A DNA stretch of 64,000 bases from Tremella fuciformis (Eukaryota > Basidiomycota > Tremellomycetes > Tremellales > Tremellaceae): positions 6,634,001 through 6,698,000 of the forward strand of contig CP136490.1 in assembly GCA_032768795.1 (NCBI GenBank). The letters are read 5' to 3'. The notes under the pieces were generated by a model. That model made no database searches, was not told where the DNA came from, and saw only the letters and a program-made list of their open reading frames with translations. Below, one piece after another: positions 42,081 through 54,046 of this stretch. Positions within the stretch are counted from its first letter, which is position 1. The number at the start of each line of letters is the position of its first letter. The position numbers and the translations under genes were made by a program.

Positions 42081-44649
42081 CTAGATCGGCGCACATTCCC
42101 TTTCAAGCCAGGTCGCCGCTCGGATGTCTCCTACTTCTTCCAGCAGAGGTCTGAGCTTCTCAAGCACTTCGGCGTGATAATCATTCAGCCAGCGCCGTTC
42201 TGGCTCGAGCAAGAGTTCAGTTATAACAAGCTTGGTCTGAATCGGGCACTGGTTGATCAGCCCGTTTCTTGAGCCTGTACACGATGACTGACCATGGTCA
42301 CATGCTCGAATTCCAGATAGCCTTTGTTGCCAAAGTTATTAGGGGTATCGCTCGGCTTGACCACCACACAGTTCTCAATTCGGATGCCAAATTTGCCATC
42401 CGCATAGTAGCCTGGCTCGTTCGATACTACGTTACCCGCTCTCAGTGGATGCTCATTGAACTGTGGCCTTTGTCCGATCCCATGTGGCCCCTCGTGTACG
42501 TTGAGGAACGCTCCCACCCCATGTCCCGTTCCATGACGGTAGTCAAGGCCCTCGGACCAGAGTGGTCTACGGGCTATTGCATCGATGACATAACCTGTTG
42601 TGCCCTGAGGGAAGACCATGGTGTCCAAGGCTGATAGTGAGCCTGGCGCTGGGTTGGGGGACACAGCTGCATACCTATATGACCTTGAAGCTACCCTGTC
42701 AGCGGCGGTCTCCTGCCCGAGGTAGGACACTCACAACCCTAGTGAATGCTCTTCGCTGCTCCTCTGAGGGGGTGCCGAAATGCTATATGATCAGGGCCAC
42801 TCATTGCATCAGGCTGCGAGCTTACAAGGGTCCGAGTCGTGTCTGTTGTTCCTAGGCGGGTCAGTATGGAGCAGCGCTGATGTCGCTGGACGGACCATCC
42901 AGATATTGAGCTGCCAATCAGCCAAAAGTCTCTCGATGCCATAAGATTTTCGTCTCACCTCCCGAATCACACAAGTATATCTCGTTCACGTCTACGGTGG
43001 AGCTGCCCTCTCTTGGAGGACTGTAGTGAATGACGGCTGGAGGATGTAAATCTAGACAGCCGCCCGTAAGGCTCCGAGAACTTACCTGCATTGGGACCAG
43101 TAGACGATATGGTCTCGAAAGACAAGCCCATGAAGAGCTTGTTCTCTCTGATCATCAGTCTTGACACCACAAACGCTGCGCCATGGCGCACCTTCGATAT
43201 GCCTCCAATCTTTGAGCCGCATCATATTCCGTCCAAACTTCGCCGAGTAGAAGCGCTTCCTCCAACCACGAGAAGTATCGCACCAGGGCGACCCCATCTC
43301 TGATGTTGCATTGACGGAAGCCCTCGACTTCGGTCTGAAAACTGTCAGCATAAAACGGCAAGATGTTTTCATGCCGCTGACAGCGTTCTTCTTCGCCTTA
43401 GCTTCTTCGACGGGAGACTTGCGCAGCTCGATGTTGTCTTCCCCCACTGCTTTGACCACAGCCCAGCTGGTCTTGTTTCCGATGAGGACCTTGTCCGTCC
43501 TTACGACCTTCTCTTCTGAAGTGGAACCCTTCTCCTCCTCCTTCTTGACAATGTTCCCATCCGCATCCCGTTTGGCGGGCGTATTCGATCCTCCTCGCCG
43601 CTCGATCTTGAGGCGCTCGCCCCATGTCTGTAAATGATTCCAAACGCTCTCGTAGTCGAGCACTGCGACTCCATTCGCATGTAGGTATTCTCTGACAGCT
43701 TCATCGAGGGCGGTGGATTGCACAAACAAGGTACAATCTTCCGGAGTCACAATCGCGTACCCGAAGAAGACCTTCAGCTTAGGTGTGTTCAGTGTGCATA
43801 GGGCTCGACTTACGGGGTTATAAGGTATATCGCTGCCGCGCAGATTGAACAACCAGGCGACTTCATCCAGCGCTGTGACAATGACGCCAGGCGATCCTGC
43901 CTTCGCTAGGTGCTCCCGCAAATGGTGCAACTTTTGGCCCACATTCTCTCCCGTGAATTGATCGTCTAGTCTGAAAATTGGGTTGGGCGGTCGTGCCGGT
44001 CGGGTCGGCCACAGTCTGTCCACAAGGTTTTCGGTGATAGGAATGAGAGTGGACTTCTTAGGTTGAGCCGCAAGAGAAGTGACCAGGGCAGATGATTCAG
44101 CGTGGGGTAGTATGGTAGGATCGATCCCAACCCTCGAAGCTGGGGGAAGATCCTGTATCTTAGCTGGTGGCAGCACTTTTCGCAATCCTCAGCAAACTGA
44201 TTGGAGCCACTTCTGCCACGTTGGCACGTTAGGCATTGCACTCTTCATCAAGGTCCACCTGTGATCAGCCCTGAGACGCTGAGACCGCAAAGGATGTTAC
44301 TAACCCCTCCCCCAGCTGTTTCTCCGCCTGGAGGAAATACCTTCCGTCCGTCCAGCACAACGCTTTGTTCTCCGTAATGACCGCCGTCCCGGCTGATCCA
44401 GTAAAAGCGGTGAGGTATGCACGACGGGCATCGCACGGTGCAATGTACTCGGAAGAATCTGAGGGGGTCAGTCGTGTGACACAGTACGTCAATACATCTG
44501 GGCCCACGAGCATCCTCGGTCGGCACGACGCTGGTCGAAGTCAGCGAGACCCGACAGACCATTAAAGGGCCTCACTAAGCATCCAGCTGCCTTTCCTTCA
44601 TCATAACCCGCAGCGCCTCCAGCTTTCCCCGAGAGTCGAGCCCACTCAT
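42081..44649 (-). CDS. Xaa-Pro aminopeptidase (M24B)
   Basis: Fourteen exons on the minus strand, from 44576-44649 to 42081-42248, join to 660 residues. The enzyme removes an N-terminal residue that precedes proline, and is cytosolic in its class. The N-terminal creatinase-like domain shows [40 protein letters not shown] and [14 protein letters not shown]. The C-terminal pita-bread domain shows [16 protein letters not shown], the metal ligands in CDSGAQYLDGTTD, then [27 protein letters not shown] and IRIENC. A Lys/Glu-rich insertion ([12 protein letters not shown]) is unusual. Four exons are 15, 16, 23 and 26 nt. One intron near the N-terminus is only 39 nt. The gene is divergent from NAD synthetase. 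Confidence 0.9.
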
Positions 44650-45002
44650 TCTAGTTGCAGAGGCTGACGATCTCGAGACAGACAGGTGGCGACAATGCGG
44701 CGAGTGTGCCCAAGTTTGAAGTTTTGGAAACGAGCCTCGGGTGCGGGTCCCGAATGATGTCCAGGCCAGCATGCAGGCCCCTGGCCCGGCTAGAGATCTT
44801 ATGAAAGACGACACTTGTAAGAGAAGCAAGCCATATGGTACGCTGTGTGGGGTCCCGATGATCGTGATTGGATCCGGCCGGGGATTATCCGAAGCTGCCA
44901 TCTCAAAAGTCCATCCTCGACTCATGTTCAGCGTCGTCGGACAGGCAAATCCAGGTGCCGGCCGCGCTTCATTGGCAAGCAGAGCAGCCTTCGACAAGCA
45001 GG
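44650..45002. promoter_or_regulatory. Divergent promoter of the aminopeptidase and NAD synthetase genes
   Basis: The 353-bp region separates two start codons on opposite strands. An open frame of the aminopeptidase phase runs through it to 45024, but it would overlap the NAD synthetase start and has no conserved residues. No TATA box or known site is evident. Confidence 0.45.
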
Positions 45003-47941
45003 ATGCACCTCGTGACAGTGGCAACGTGGGATATCTGCCCTTCCTTTTGGTCTCCAGCTAACGCTGCAGATGGTCAGGCCGAGCTGATGTCAATGTGGTC
45101 GATGCTGACGAACCAGCCAGCTACACCAATGGTCTTTGGACTTCACTGTGAGCAGATCAAGCATCGGAAACAGCAGTCATAATAGGCAGGGCAACTATGA
45201 GCGGATCTTGCGATCCATCGTCATCGCGAAGTCGAGAGGAGCATCAATCCGAGTCGGACCAGAGCTGGAGGTGCCGGGATACGGCTGTTTGGATCATTTC
45301 CTGGAGGGCAAGCATCCTGACCTGATTCCACCTTCAAGCTGATCAGGCAGGCGACACGATTCTCCACTCATGGGAGGTCCTGGCGAAGATACTCCAGGCG
45401 GAGGAGGCCAGGGGCATTGTATGCGATATCGGCATGTTGGTCAAACACTCTCGCAGCTTGGCGCTTTGCTGATAAGCCAGGCCGGTCATGCACAAGAATG
45501 TCAATTACAACTGCAGAGTGATCATCTACGATGGCAAGATCTTACTCATACGACCCAAGATGTGGCTCGCAAATGATGGAAATTATGTTCGTTACCGATA
45601 CTTCGGGCACGGATGAGGCTTATCTACAGCGAGAACTTCGTCACTTTACACCGTGGTCGAAGCACCGCCAAACGGAGGAGCACTCGCTGCCTGGTATGAT
45701 CCGCAGAGTGACAGGGCAGTCTACGGTCAAGTTTGGAGATGCCGTTGTGGCGACGGAGGACACGGTCATCGGTGTAGAGCTCTGCGAGGAGCTGTTCACG
45801 CCTGCTTCGTGAGGGGTGTCTCCGCCATCCTTTGGGCCATAGCTGAAGCCAGGCCACACATTCTCATGGGACTTGATGGGGTCGAGATCTTCACCAACTC
45901 GTCTGCTAGTCACCACGAACTGCGAAAGCTAAACAGGCGGGTGGATTTGATCAAGGAGGCTACACAGAAGGTATGTTGCATCGCATTCGGACGACCCGTG
46001 ACTCACTTATTTAGCTGGGTGGCATCTACCTGTATGCGAATCAGCAAGGCTGCGACGGGGATCGGCTGTACTACGACGGTGCCTGTCTCATCGCACTCAA
46101 CGGGCAGATCCTTGCACAAGGCTCGCAATTCTCCCTGACCGATGTCGAAGTCATTACGGCCACGGTCGACCTGGAGGCGGTTCGAGCGCATCGCACGAAC
46201 AGCAGCCGAAGAATGCAGAGCGCACAGTCGGAGAGCTTTGAGAGAATTCGAGTGGACACCAGGTTGGACGGTGGTTCGGGGATTCGAGTAGGGGAGGAGG
46301 AGACCAAGTCACAGCCGGAGCGCTACCATACCCCTGAGGAGGAGATCGCGTAAGCTTCGGCACGACAAGGCCATTGTGTCAGCTCAATGACAGGCTCGGA
46401 CCTGCGTGTTGGCTATGGGACTACCTGCGACGGTCTCGGACTCAGGGCTACTTCTTGCCTCTCAGTGGCGGAATCGACTCATGCTCTACTGCTGTCATTG
46501 TCCATTCTATGTGTAGGCTAGTGGCGCAAGCAGCAGAAAGAGGCGGTGAGTCACGGTCAAAGTTGCGCATGAAACGATAGCTTACGGGCAGATCAACAGG
46601 TTATCGATGATGCGAGGCGGATGACAGGCGAGCCGGAGCATTCGACCTATCTGCCAACAGATCCGAAGGAGTTTGCCGGACGGATATTCCACACGTGCTA
46701 CATGGGTACAGAGAATTCGAGTGCCGAGACCAGAAAGCGGGCGAAAGATCTGGCGGAGAGCATTGGAAGGTGAGTATGAGTATGGGGGTCGGGATCTGCT
46801 TGTCTCGCTGACCATAGCTATCATGTTGACCTGAACATGGACACAGCTGTGACTGCCGTCAAGAGTATCTTCAGCTTGTGCACTGGCAAAATGCCTCAAT
46901 TCGCGGTACATGGTGGGTCAAATGCCGAGAACCTGGCCTTGCAGAATATTCAAGTGCGTTCTTGCTGCATCAATACCACCATGTCTATCGCTCATCGGCA
47001 GGCTCGCTTGCGCATGGTCGTTGGGTACATGCTTGCTCAGCTTCTTCCGTGGGCTCGGGGCAAGCAAGGAGGTCTGCTCGTGCTCGGAAGTGCCAATGTC
47101 GATGAAAGCTTGCGGGGATACTACACGAAATACGAGTGAGCTTTCGTGCTCTGTCGGATGACCCGGCTAACCGTGCCAGCTGCAGCAGTGCCGATGTCAA
47201 CCCAATTGGCGGTATCTCCAAGACGGACTTGAAGAAGTTCATCGCATACGCTGAGACAGCCTTCGATCTGCCGATCCTTCGAAGGTGCACCTTGCTCGCA
47301 ACGTCATGCGAAAGAACTCACATATAGCTTCCTCGATGCGATTCCCTCGGCCGAGCTGATCCCGATCGGCGCAAACAATGCCGTGCAGTCGGACGAAGTG
47401 GAGATGGGCATGACCTACGACGAGCTGTCAGTTTTCGGCAGATTGAGGAAAGTGGAGAAGTGCGGCCCGTACAGCATGTTCGGCAAGCTGGTCCAGGAAT
47501 GGGGCAGCTTCTTGTCGCCTACTGAAGTGCGTCGAACTCAGCTTCTTGCGGGGAGCAGTCGCTCATTGGTAGATCGCCGAGAAAGTCAAGCACTTCTTCT
47601 TCACCCACGCTATCAACAGGCACAAGATGTGAGCTGCATCGGGTCAACGAAATGTCCACTCGCTGATGCACCAGGACGACATTGACTCCTGCTGTTCATA
47701 TGGTGAGATGGCCCCGCCAGATACGGGGCGATGCTGACGCGACAGGAGTCCTACAGTCCCGATGACAATCGTCAGCTATTGCTGAGAGAGTAAAGCACGA
47801 CGCTGACTGGCAGGCTTCGATCTGCGGCCTTTCCTCTATCCCTCACGGTTTTCTCATCAATTTGCCAAGATCGATCAGCTGGCTGCATCTTTACCAAACC
47901 GAGCTACACAGCCAGGTGCTGATAAGGCAAAGGTGGACTAG
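45003..47941 (+). CDS. QNS1: Glutamine-dependent NAD+ synthetase
   Basis: Eighteen exons (first 45003-45025, last 47814-47941) join in frame to 711 residues, the length of eukaryotic Qns1. It makes NAD from deamido-NAD, ATP and glutamine. The N-terminal nitrilase-type glutaminase begins [17 protein letters not shown] and shows the triad regions: Glu in [10 protein letters not shown], Lys in ILLIRPK, and Cys in [11 protein letters not shown]. It continues with [18 protein letters not shown]. The synthetase domain begins [20 protein letters not shown], with the ATP-pyrophosphatase loop [13 protein letters not shown], then [47 protein letters not shown] and [13 protein letters not shown] C-terminal residues. 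Intron 3 uses a GC donor (GCAAGC at 45308). The end converges on SEC6, 137 bp away. Confidence 0.92.
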
Positions 47942-48078
47942 ATACTGCGGACGGGCAGATGTGTCGTTAGGCTGCTTGCGTATTATGTCTGGCATATGCA
48001 TAGATCATACAACATGGTGACCTCGGTAGTCTATGAAAACTGATCGTAATTAGCCGGTCTGAGACAGACACGAGGCGA

Positions 48079-50655
48079 TCATCCAAACCGCCTATTGATA
48101 TTCTCACGCAAATTGCTGGCGAAATCTCTCGGCACACTCGTGGGGATATTGCTCGTCAATCCCGGAGCATACGTCCCGGCAAAGTTGGTCAGATTCGAAA
48201 GCAGACCCGCGGATGCGCCCTGCACCTTGACCTGTTACGTCAGACAAACATCCTAAAACAGACGCCAAGCGTGGTAACTGACCATGATGGTCGGATCTTC
48301 CGGATCACCGATACCCTCCTCCTTGACCTTTCGCCTGAGGGTGTCCATGACCTCGCCCGTCTGCTGACGGTCCATATCGTCTCTCGCGCGAAGGAGTGCC
48401 TCGACAAACGCCAATTGCGGCCCATGTTTCTTGGCAAATGTCCAGTAGTCCATGAAGACCATACTCGAGCTGGCGCTGAGCATACTGACGACCATGTCCA
48501 TCACCTCGAAGTTGGCCTCGAGGTCTTGTGACGGCTTGTACTGCGAGAAGAACTCGAATGCTGATGACACGTCTTGCTGGATCTTTTGCACAGCCACCGG
48601 CATGCGGAGCGAATTGAGAGGCGCGCGACGGAGGGCGGAAAGGTAAGCGATCACGAAAGCATCGAGGAGGTCCTCGACAAGAATGTCGAAGATGGATGGG
48701 TTCAAGTGAGCTTGGTAGTCTCCCATATAGTCCCGCATTGTCTCGATAATTTGAGGCATGAGCGCTTCGGTATACCACGCTGGCGTGATGAGGTTCTTCG
48801 TGGCGACTTTGACGTCGTTGAATACAAAGTCGACGAGAGATGTAGTACATTTTTTCGCAACGTCCAGATAGCCGTCGATCGCCTCGTTGAGTCGCTCGGC
48901 AATGACCTGCTTGTATTTCTCGGAGACAAGAGGCTCAAGGCGTCCTGAGAGGGCTTCGACGTAATCGGCCGACTTGAGTTGATCGTTTGCGAGAGCAATG
49001 ACATATTCCACCAAGCCTCCGGGAACCTCTTCTGGTTTCTTCTCCATCTGCATCTTGCTCTCCTCTGCAACGACTCTCAGCCACTCTGACTGTACGCGCC
49101 GCATGACTTTGGTCGTTTCCGTCACCACACGGGCTACGACTGCAGCTTGATTGGAGTCTAGTGCGGCATCGGCCTGCTGGTTGACCAGCTGGAAGAAGTC
49201 CACCACTCCCTCCATGCCGAACTGCCCGTCTTCGGCTTGCTCGGGCTCTCGCGTTCTCCATTGGAACTTCCCGGTCTCTTCTCTCATTAGGTTGATTGTC
49301 CACTCGTCCAGGCGGGCGACGATGAGCTTGACGTAGTCTTCGATCAGATCTTGACTCTTTCCGTCAAGCAATGGCGGTTTGAGCCATTCTGCCGGGACCT
49401 CGAGCTCCTTCATGGATTGTCGGTACTCCTTGATCCAAGCATGCAGCTCGAGCAGTACCTTCGCTTCTGGGTCCGATGCAACCACTTTTCGTAGGGTTTC
49501 GTTGAGAGATTTATGATACGCTTTCACCAGGAACGAGTATATTTCGTAGTCTGGCGGGAAGAGGGGCTCGACATCGTCCTTGATCCGGATGATATCCTTG
49601 AAAATAAAGGTCAGACCGTCGATGAAGGACAACAAATCATACTCGTTAGCTTGCAGGTGAGAGGCGAATTTCTGGGTGATCGAGCCGGACATCGTATCAA
49701 ACAGCTTATGTCGGTAGTTCTTGATGACTCGAGCGTTTGCCTGCATCGACTTGTACTTCGAGGCAGCGTCGGATGTGGCGACTTTGCGGACAAGGCGCAT
49801 AGCCACAGCCTGCAGTGCGTGAGCGGCGACGACCACCAACACTTGGCTTGACCCACCTTCTCGTCCTCCTTGCCCTCGAACTCGATGACTTTGAGCAGCC
49901 TGACTACGGTGCTTCCGTTCCCCTGTCTTGCCAATTCGACAATATTCTCCCCTAATTGCCATAGCCAGCTCTCGAATTCGGCGCCAACCTTGTCTAGCTT
50001 CTCGAACAGCCGCCCAAGGATATCCCGCTCGCCAGCTTCGGCTTTCTTCGCCTGATGCAGGGTCTCGTTTCGGAAGGCTTCGAGCTGCTGAAGCTGGAAG
50101 TGGATAACGAGGAGGTTCGGAGATGGTCCGGATGGCCCTTTAGGCTGATTGCGGTCCGAGTCGAGCAGGGCCGAGATGTGATCGACTTTGTCTGCCATTG
50201 ACCGCAGATTTTGCACCATTTTCGTCGTCTGGGCGAAATTGCGATGGACAGTCGATACCTGTGCCATAAGCAAGCGCCCTCATCAAGTGTTGTTCGAGCG
50301 GCTCTGGCGGTCCGAGGAACACACGGCCGACTAAAGAAGAGGAGAGGCGAGAGGGCAAGGGGCTACATACCCTGGCAATCTTCTCGAAAGCAGCTGCCGC
50401 CTCGCCCTCCGAGCCCCCACGCAGCTTTTCAACAGCCACCATCTCCTCCCTCACCAGCCCCACCGCCGCCCGACTGGCCTGCAGCTTCAACAGCGCATCG
50501 CGCGTAGCGTCCAGCTGCGCCTTGACCCCGTCCGCAAGCTTGGCATCGAGCGCGGCTTTCTCCTTGAGCAGCTTTTTGCGGTACGCGCCGAGCTTGACGA
50601 GGTCATCAGGCTGACGGAGGAACTCGCCTACCGCCGTCGAGGCGGTGGTGGTCAT
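48079..50655 (-). CDS. SEC6: Exocyst complex subunit Sec6
   Basis: Four exons (50371-50655, 49857-50258, 48283-49809, 48079-48231) give 788 residues, near yeast Sec6 (805). The protein is part of the exocyst, which tethers secretory vesicles at the plasma membrane, and it binds the SNARE Sec9 in yeast. The N-terminal coiled-coil reads VRQ-like EFLRQPDDLVKLGAYRKKL. Later stretches follow the family: LRSMADKVDHISALLDSDRN, FEKLDKVGAEFESWLWQLGE, RLVRKVATSDAASKYKSMQA, EVPAEWLKPPLLDGKSQDLI and WYTEALMPQIIETMRDYMGD, with a last exon ending NLRENINRRFG. The ATG at 50655 is the first in frame. A 684-bp dispersed repeat begins 47 bp upstream of it. Confidence 0.88.
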
Positions 50656-50701
50656 TTCGAGGTGCCCATCTGTCGTCGTTGAGAATGCTATAGCAGGTGT
50701 C

Positions 50702-51385
50702 ACTAGGTAGATCGTGCAGGAAAGTGCGCGATAGGGCGTAGCTCGTTATTTCAATTCTTTTTTAGCTCTGAATTTCTAATCAGGTATTCAAGTTATTGGT
50801 TCTCAGGCAATTTGGAAAACCTAATGCAATTCCTTGTTCTTTGGTTCCGTTAGACATGGGGGGGTGGGACACCCCCCCAAGACCCCCCCTTGCGCCTAGC
50901 GGCGCAGCCATCGCAGCCCTTACGGGTCAAGCATCCGGCAAAGCCGGATGTACTGTAGAACATTGATTAGTTGCAAGCTAAAGCACTTCATCAAGAGATG
51001 CGCAAGTGCTTGTTGGGCATGCTAGGCTGATCAGATGATCATAGGCATGCCAAGCTGGTCACAGGGGCTATGTCACAGCTGCCACCTGGCAAGCCTATTG
51101 CAGTCTTGTCAGACTTGCGCTATTGTAACCATTTTGGTGCAATGATAGGGCAGGGTATGGCAGTAGCTATGTAGGCGATTGGTTCTGCTACAGAGATCAT
51201 TCCATGCATCAGCCTCATGCATAGATCTTTATTCTCTGATGAAAGGCAATTTGGCAAGGACACAATGCATATTAGGATTGTGCTGATGAAATCAGAATGG
51301 CCGGAATTTTCTTATTTAATTCCCCCATTTACCGTTTTCGTTCCAGGGACACCCGCAGAAATTCGCCCCGTAAGAGCTACGCTGA
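50702..51385. repeat. 684-bp dispersed repeat, copy 2 (between SEC6 and the GST gene)
   Basis: Reads as identical to 24120-24803. Here ACTAG is found both at the left end (50702-50706) and immediately after the right end (51385-51389), consistent with a 5-bp target-site duplication around a core of 50707-51384. Copy 1 also has ACTAG at its left end but not at its right, so that reading is not settled. The copy fills 684 of the 965 bp between two divergent start codons, with the same orientation to the minus-strand gene as copy 1. Confidence 0.85.
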
Positions 51386-51402
51386 CTAGTGGTTGGGGCC
51401 GT

Positions 51403-51419
51403 CACGTGATCTGACGTCA
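51403..51419. promoter_or_regulatory. E-box CACGTG next to a CRE palindrome TGACGTCA
   Basis: CACGTG at 51403-51408 and TGACGTCA at 51412-51419 are separated by 3 bp. They lie about 200 bp before the GST-like gene, just outside the right end of the dispersed repeat. The first is a bHLH site, the second an ATF/CREB bZIP site common in stress genes. Confidence 0.5.
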
Positions 51420-51572
51420 GAGTCCCAACGGAATAGCCCAAAGGGGCAGTTGATCTCCCATCAATCCCAGGCACCATCAGACTGGGAATGACACTCGTGG
51501 CTGAAAGCTGACAGATGCTCAAGAGGGATTAGACAAGCATTCTCAAAGCCGCCAAGCGCGCATCGCACAACG

Positions 51573-51578
51573 TATATA
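51573..51578 (+). promoter_or_regulatory. TATA box of the GST-like gene
   Basis: TATATA in the context CGTATATAGC lies 43-48 bp before the ATG at 51621, a usual distance. Confidence 0.5.
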
Positions 51579-51620
51579 GCCGGGTCAACAGCGACATTCC
51601 CCCCTCCTCGCAGTTCTTGA

Positions 51621-52948
51621 ATGCTTGCGAGAGCACCCCTTCCTAGCCTTCGAGCGTTATCCAGGCCCTCATCGATCCGCCAAGCTCCCGCTCTCGCTCC
51701 CCTCGTTACAAGCAGCTACCAACAGACGCGCAGCATGAGCGCTCAAAAGATCACAGGCTGGGCCGACTCGAAAGATGGCTCGTTCAAGAGACAGACGAGC
51801 TCTTTCCGGGACGTAATCGCAACTGGAGGCAAATTCCCGCCAGAGAAAGGTTAGTCACCGTGAAGAAGCCCGCTCGTGCTAAAGGAACCTAGGGAGGTAC
51901 CACCTCTATGTCAGTCTAGCCTGTCCATGGGCTCACCGTGCCCTCATTGTGCGCCATCTGAAGGGACTGCAAGACTTTTTCGGTAAGGAGTTAGAGGACA
52001 TCGATCGGCGGCTCTTCTGATCAGCAGATGTGTCCGTAGTACACCCTCACATGCTCGAGGGAGGGTGGCACTTCGTGAAGCCGGCAGATGCCGAGAAAAC
52101 CCCAGCACCCCAATCCGCCCACAGCTTCGACACCTTCCCAAATGCCACCTCGGACAAACTATACGGTAAACACTACCTGTCGGAGATCTACCGTACCGCC
52201 CAGCCCGACTACGCGGCTCGCTTCACCGTCCCTGTCATCTGGGACAAGCAGAACAAGACTATCGTGAACAACGAGTCAAGCGAGGTCATCAGATTCTTGA
52301 ACACGGGGTTCAATGATCTGCTGCCCGACGGCGAGGCCAAAAAGCTAGATCTTTACCCCGAATCTCTGCGCAAGGAGATCGACGAGCTCAATGCTTGGGT
52401 CTACGATGATGTTAATAACGGAGTGTACAAGAGTGGATTCGCGACCACCCAAGAGGCGTACGAGAAGGCGGTCGTTCCTCTCAGAGATGCGCTGGAGAGA
52501 TTGGACAAGATTCTCAGCGATGGCAGGGAGTTCCTCATCGGGGACAAATTGACCGAGGCCGACGTGCGGTGAGTGCTTCTACGCTTGCCACCTGACGCGA
52601 TGCTGAGACGCAGGCTGTACACCACGATTGTCAGGTATGACCCTGTATACCACGGGCATTTCAAATGCAATGCGGGCATGAGTAAGTGGTGCCGCACGAG
52701 ACAGTGAGCGCGTTGACATCTCAGTCCGCCATGATTACCCGAACATCAACCGGTGGCTTAAGAACCTCTACTGGAATCACCCGGCGTTCAAGGAGACGAC
52801 TGACTTTGAGCGTGAGTAGCTTTCCCAACGCTGAGTCCCCATTTCCTGAGAGACAGATATCAAAGAGCACTACTACTATTCGCATTCCCAAATCAACCCC
52901 AACCGTATCGTACCCATTGGCCCGAAACTCAACGTGGAGCCTCTGTGA
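51621..52948 (+). CDS. Glutathionyl-hydroquinone reductase / omega-like GST (Ecm4/Gto2 type)
   Basis: Six exons (51621-51849, 51893-51982, 52028-52568, 52614-52681, 52725-52811, 52857-52948) give 368 residues. The enzyme reduces glutathionyl-hydroquinones and acts as a thiol transferase. Typical stretches are [20 protein letters not shown] with the catalytic Cys before Pro-Trp, [40 protein letters not shown] and [19 protein letters not shown]. The first 40 residues ([20 protein letters not shown]) look like a mitochondrial presequence, and [15 protein letters not shown] after it would be the start of a cytosolic form. The TATA, CRE and E-box sites upstream suggest stress induction, which is inference. 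Confidence 0.9.
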
Positions 52949-53273
52949 GCAATGTGCGGGACGAGGGTTGCAGAAATATCAGAAGGGCCCAGGCCCAGAC
53001 TGTTCACTTTCTAGACCAGGCCTTCAGGCTTCTGACACCCTGCATGCAGATCCTTTATCTCGAGTGGGGCACATATCTGTCCTCGCGCCAACCTAAGCGT
53101 GTAGGGCGAGCATTGGCAATTCACTCCCTTCATCGAGTCAAAGTGGGGATCGCTTGGCTGAGGTGAAGAGAAGCTCCATATGAGCTGATGGCATGTGGGG
53201 CCTGGGCGCAGATCGCCCCCTTCCCCCGCCCCATACACAAGACTCGTCAATTGTTGGCAGAAGATCGCACACT
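52949..53273. other. Spacer between the GST gene and tail-anchored family member 1
   Basis: The 325-bp stretch holds the 3' flank of the GST gene and the promoter of the next gene. The frame of the next gene stays open to 53193, but the residues there are not shared with its relatives. Confidence 0.4.
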
Positions 53274-54046
53274 ATGCCTGCCGATCATTCGCGCTTCAAC
53301 ACTCCTCCGGGGGATGGGACGGACTCCATCGAGGACCCTGTGGCATACATGCCTGATTACACTGCAGTCAAGGCTGAGAGTGATGAAGGGGCATCGGAGA
53401 GCGACGAAGACACTGTCATGGCGCAATACAGCAAAGCTTGCGAAAACTGTTCAGAGGATTGGGATCATCCAATCGCCGACCAACAGCAGACCGCCAAACA
53501 CGATACCATACAGCTGCTTCGCGATACCATTCGTACGGTACATCGCCCCGAATGCTGGCAATTAGGCGCCTCCTGGCCAGACGTCGCTCCGCTCTCATGG
53601 ATCAAAATTAGAGGTATTGACTGCTCTGAGCTGATCAGCAAGCTCTCCGCCCCGGAGCCCGACCTGGCAGACATATGGTACACGTTGAAGTCTTCGTCCA
53701 ACTTCGAGCACCACCCAGCCTTTCGGCCTCATCGACTCAATTTGGAGATCTGTGGAGCCCACCAGATGGGGCGTAGTGTGGCGTCTGAGAAGTATGTTCG
53801 ACATCTCCTCGTAATGCTCGGATCTGCTGACATGTTAGGATCAGCGAGTATATTCGGGCTTCGCAAGCGGGCAAGGAATGGGAACAAGGGCTGATTGATC
53901 GCAGCCAGACGCAACGGTTAATTTGTGACCTCGCCGTCACGACCATGGCTTCTACGGTGATCCTTTACGCTCCCTTGATGTGTCACAGCTTCAATTCAGG
54001 CTCGGGTTCCACGACAGTACCGCGAACGGTACCGCAAGCGCTCTGA
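53274..54046 (+). CDS. Novel tail-anchored family, member 1
   Basis: Two exons (53274-53791, 53839-54046) across a GTATGT...CTGACATGTTAG intron give 241 residues. The N-terminal 60 residues are acidic (AESDEGASESDEDT). A helical region follows with IKIRGIDCSELISKL and the family motif LADIWYTLKSSSNFEHHPAF, aligned with MADLWLALNAGGDVASHPVL (member 2) and ALEYLWDSLRSQKSLEHPIL (member 3). After the splice it continues EYIRASQAGKEWEQGL to a hydrophobic segment near the C-terminus (LAVTTMASTVILYAPLMC), then a 20-residue tail. Splicing is needed to reach the hydrophobic segment; unspliced, the frame ends at 53894. No known domain. Confidence 0.6.

Noticed and set aside
44575..45024. Longer N-terminus of the aminopeptidase from an upstream start
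   Set aside because: It would overlap the start of NAD synthetase on the other strand, and the residues upstream of MSGLDSRGK are not family-like.
48253..49962. SEC6 read as an uninterrupted 569-residue frame
   Set aside because: Its N-terminal 50 residues are translated intron and its C-terminus lacks the family end. Splicing at 49810-49856 and 48232-48282 restores both.
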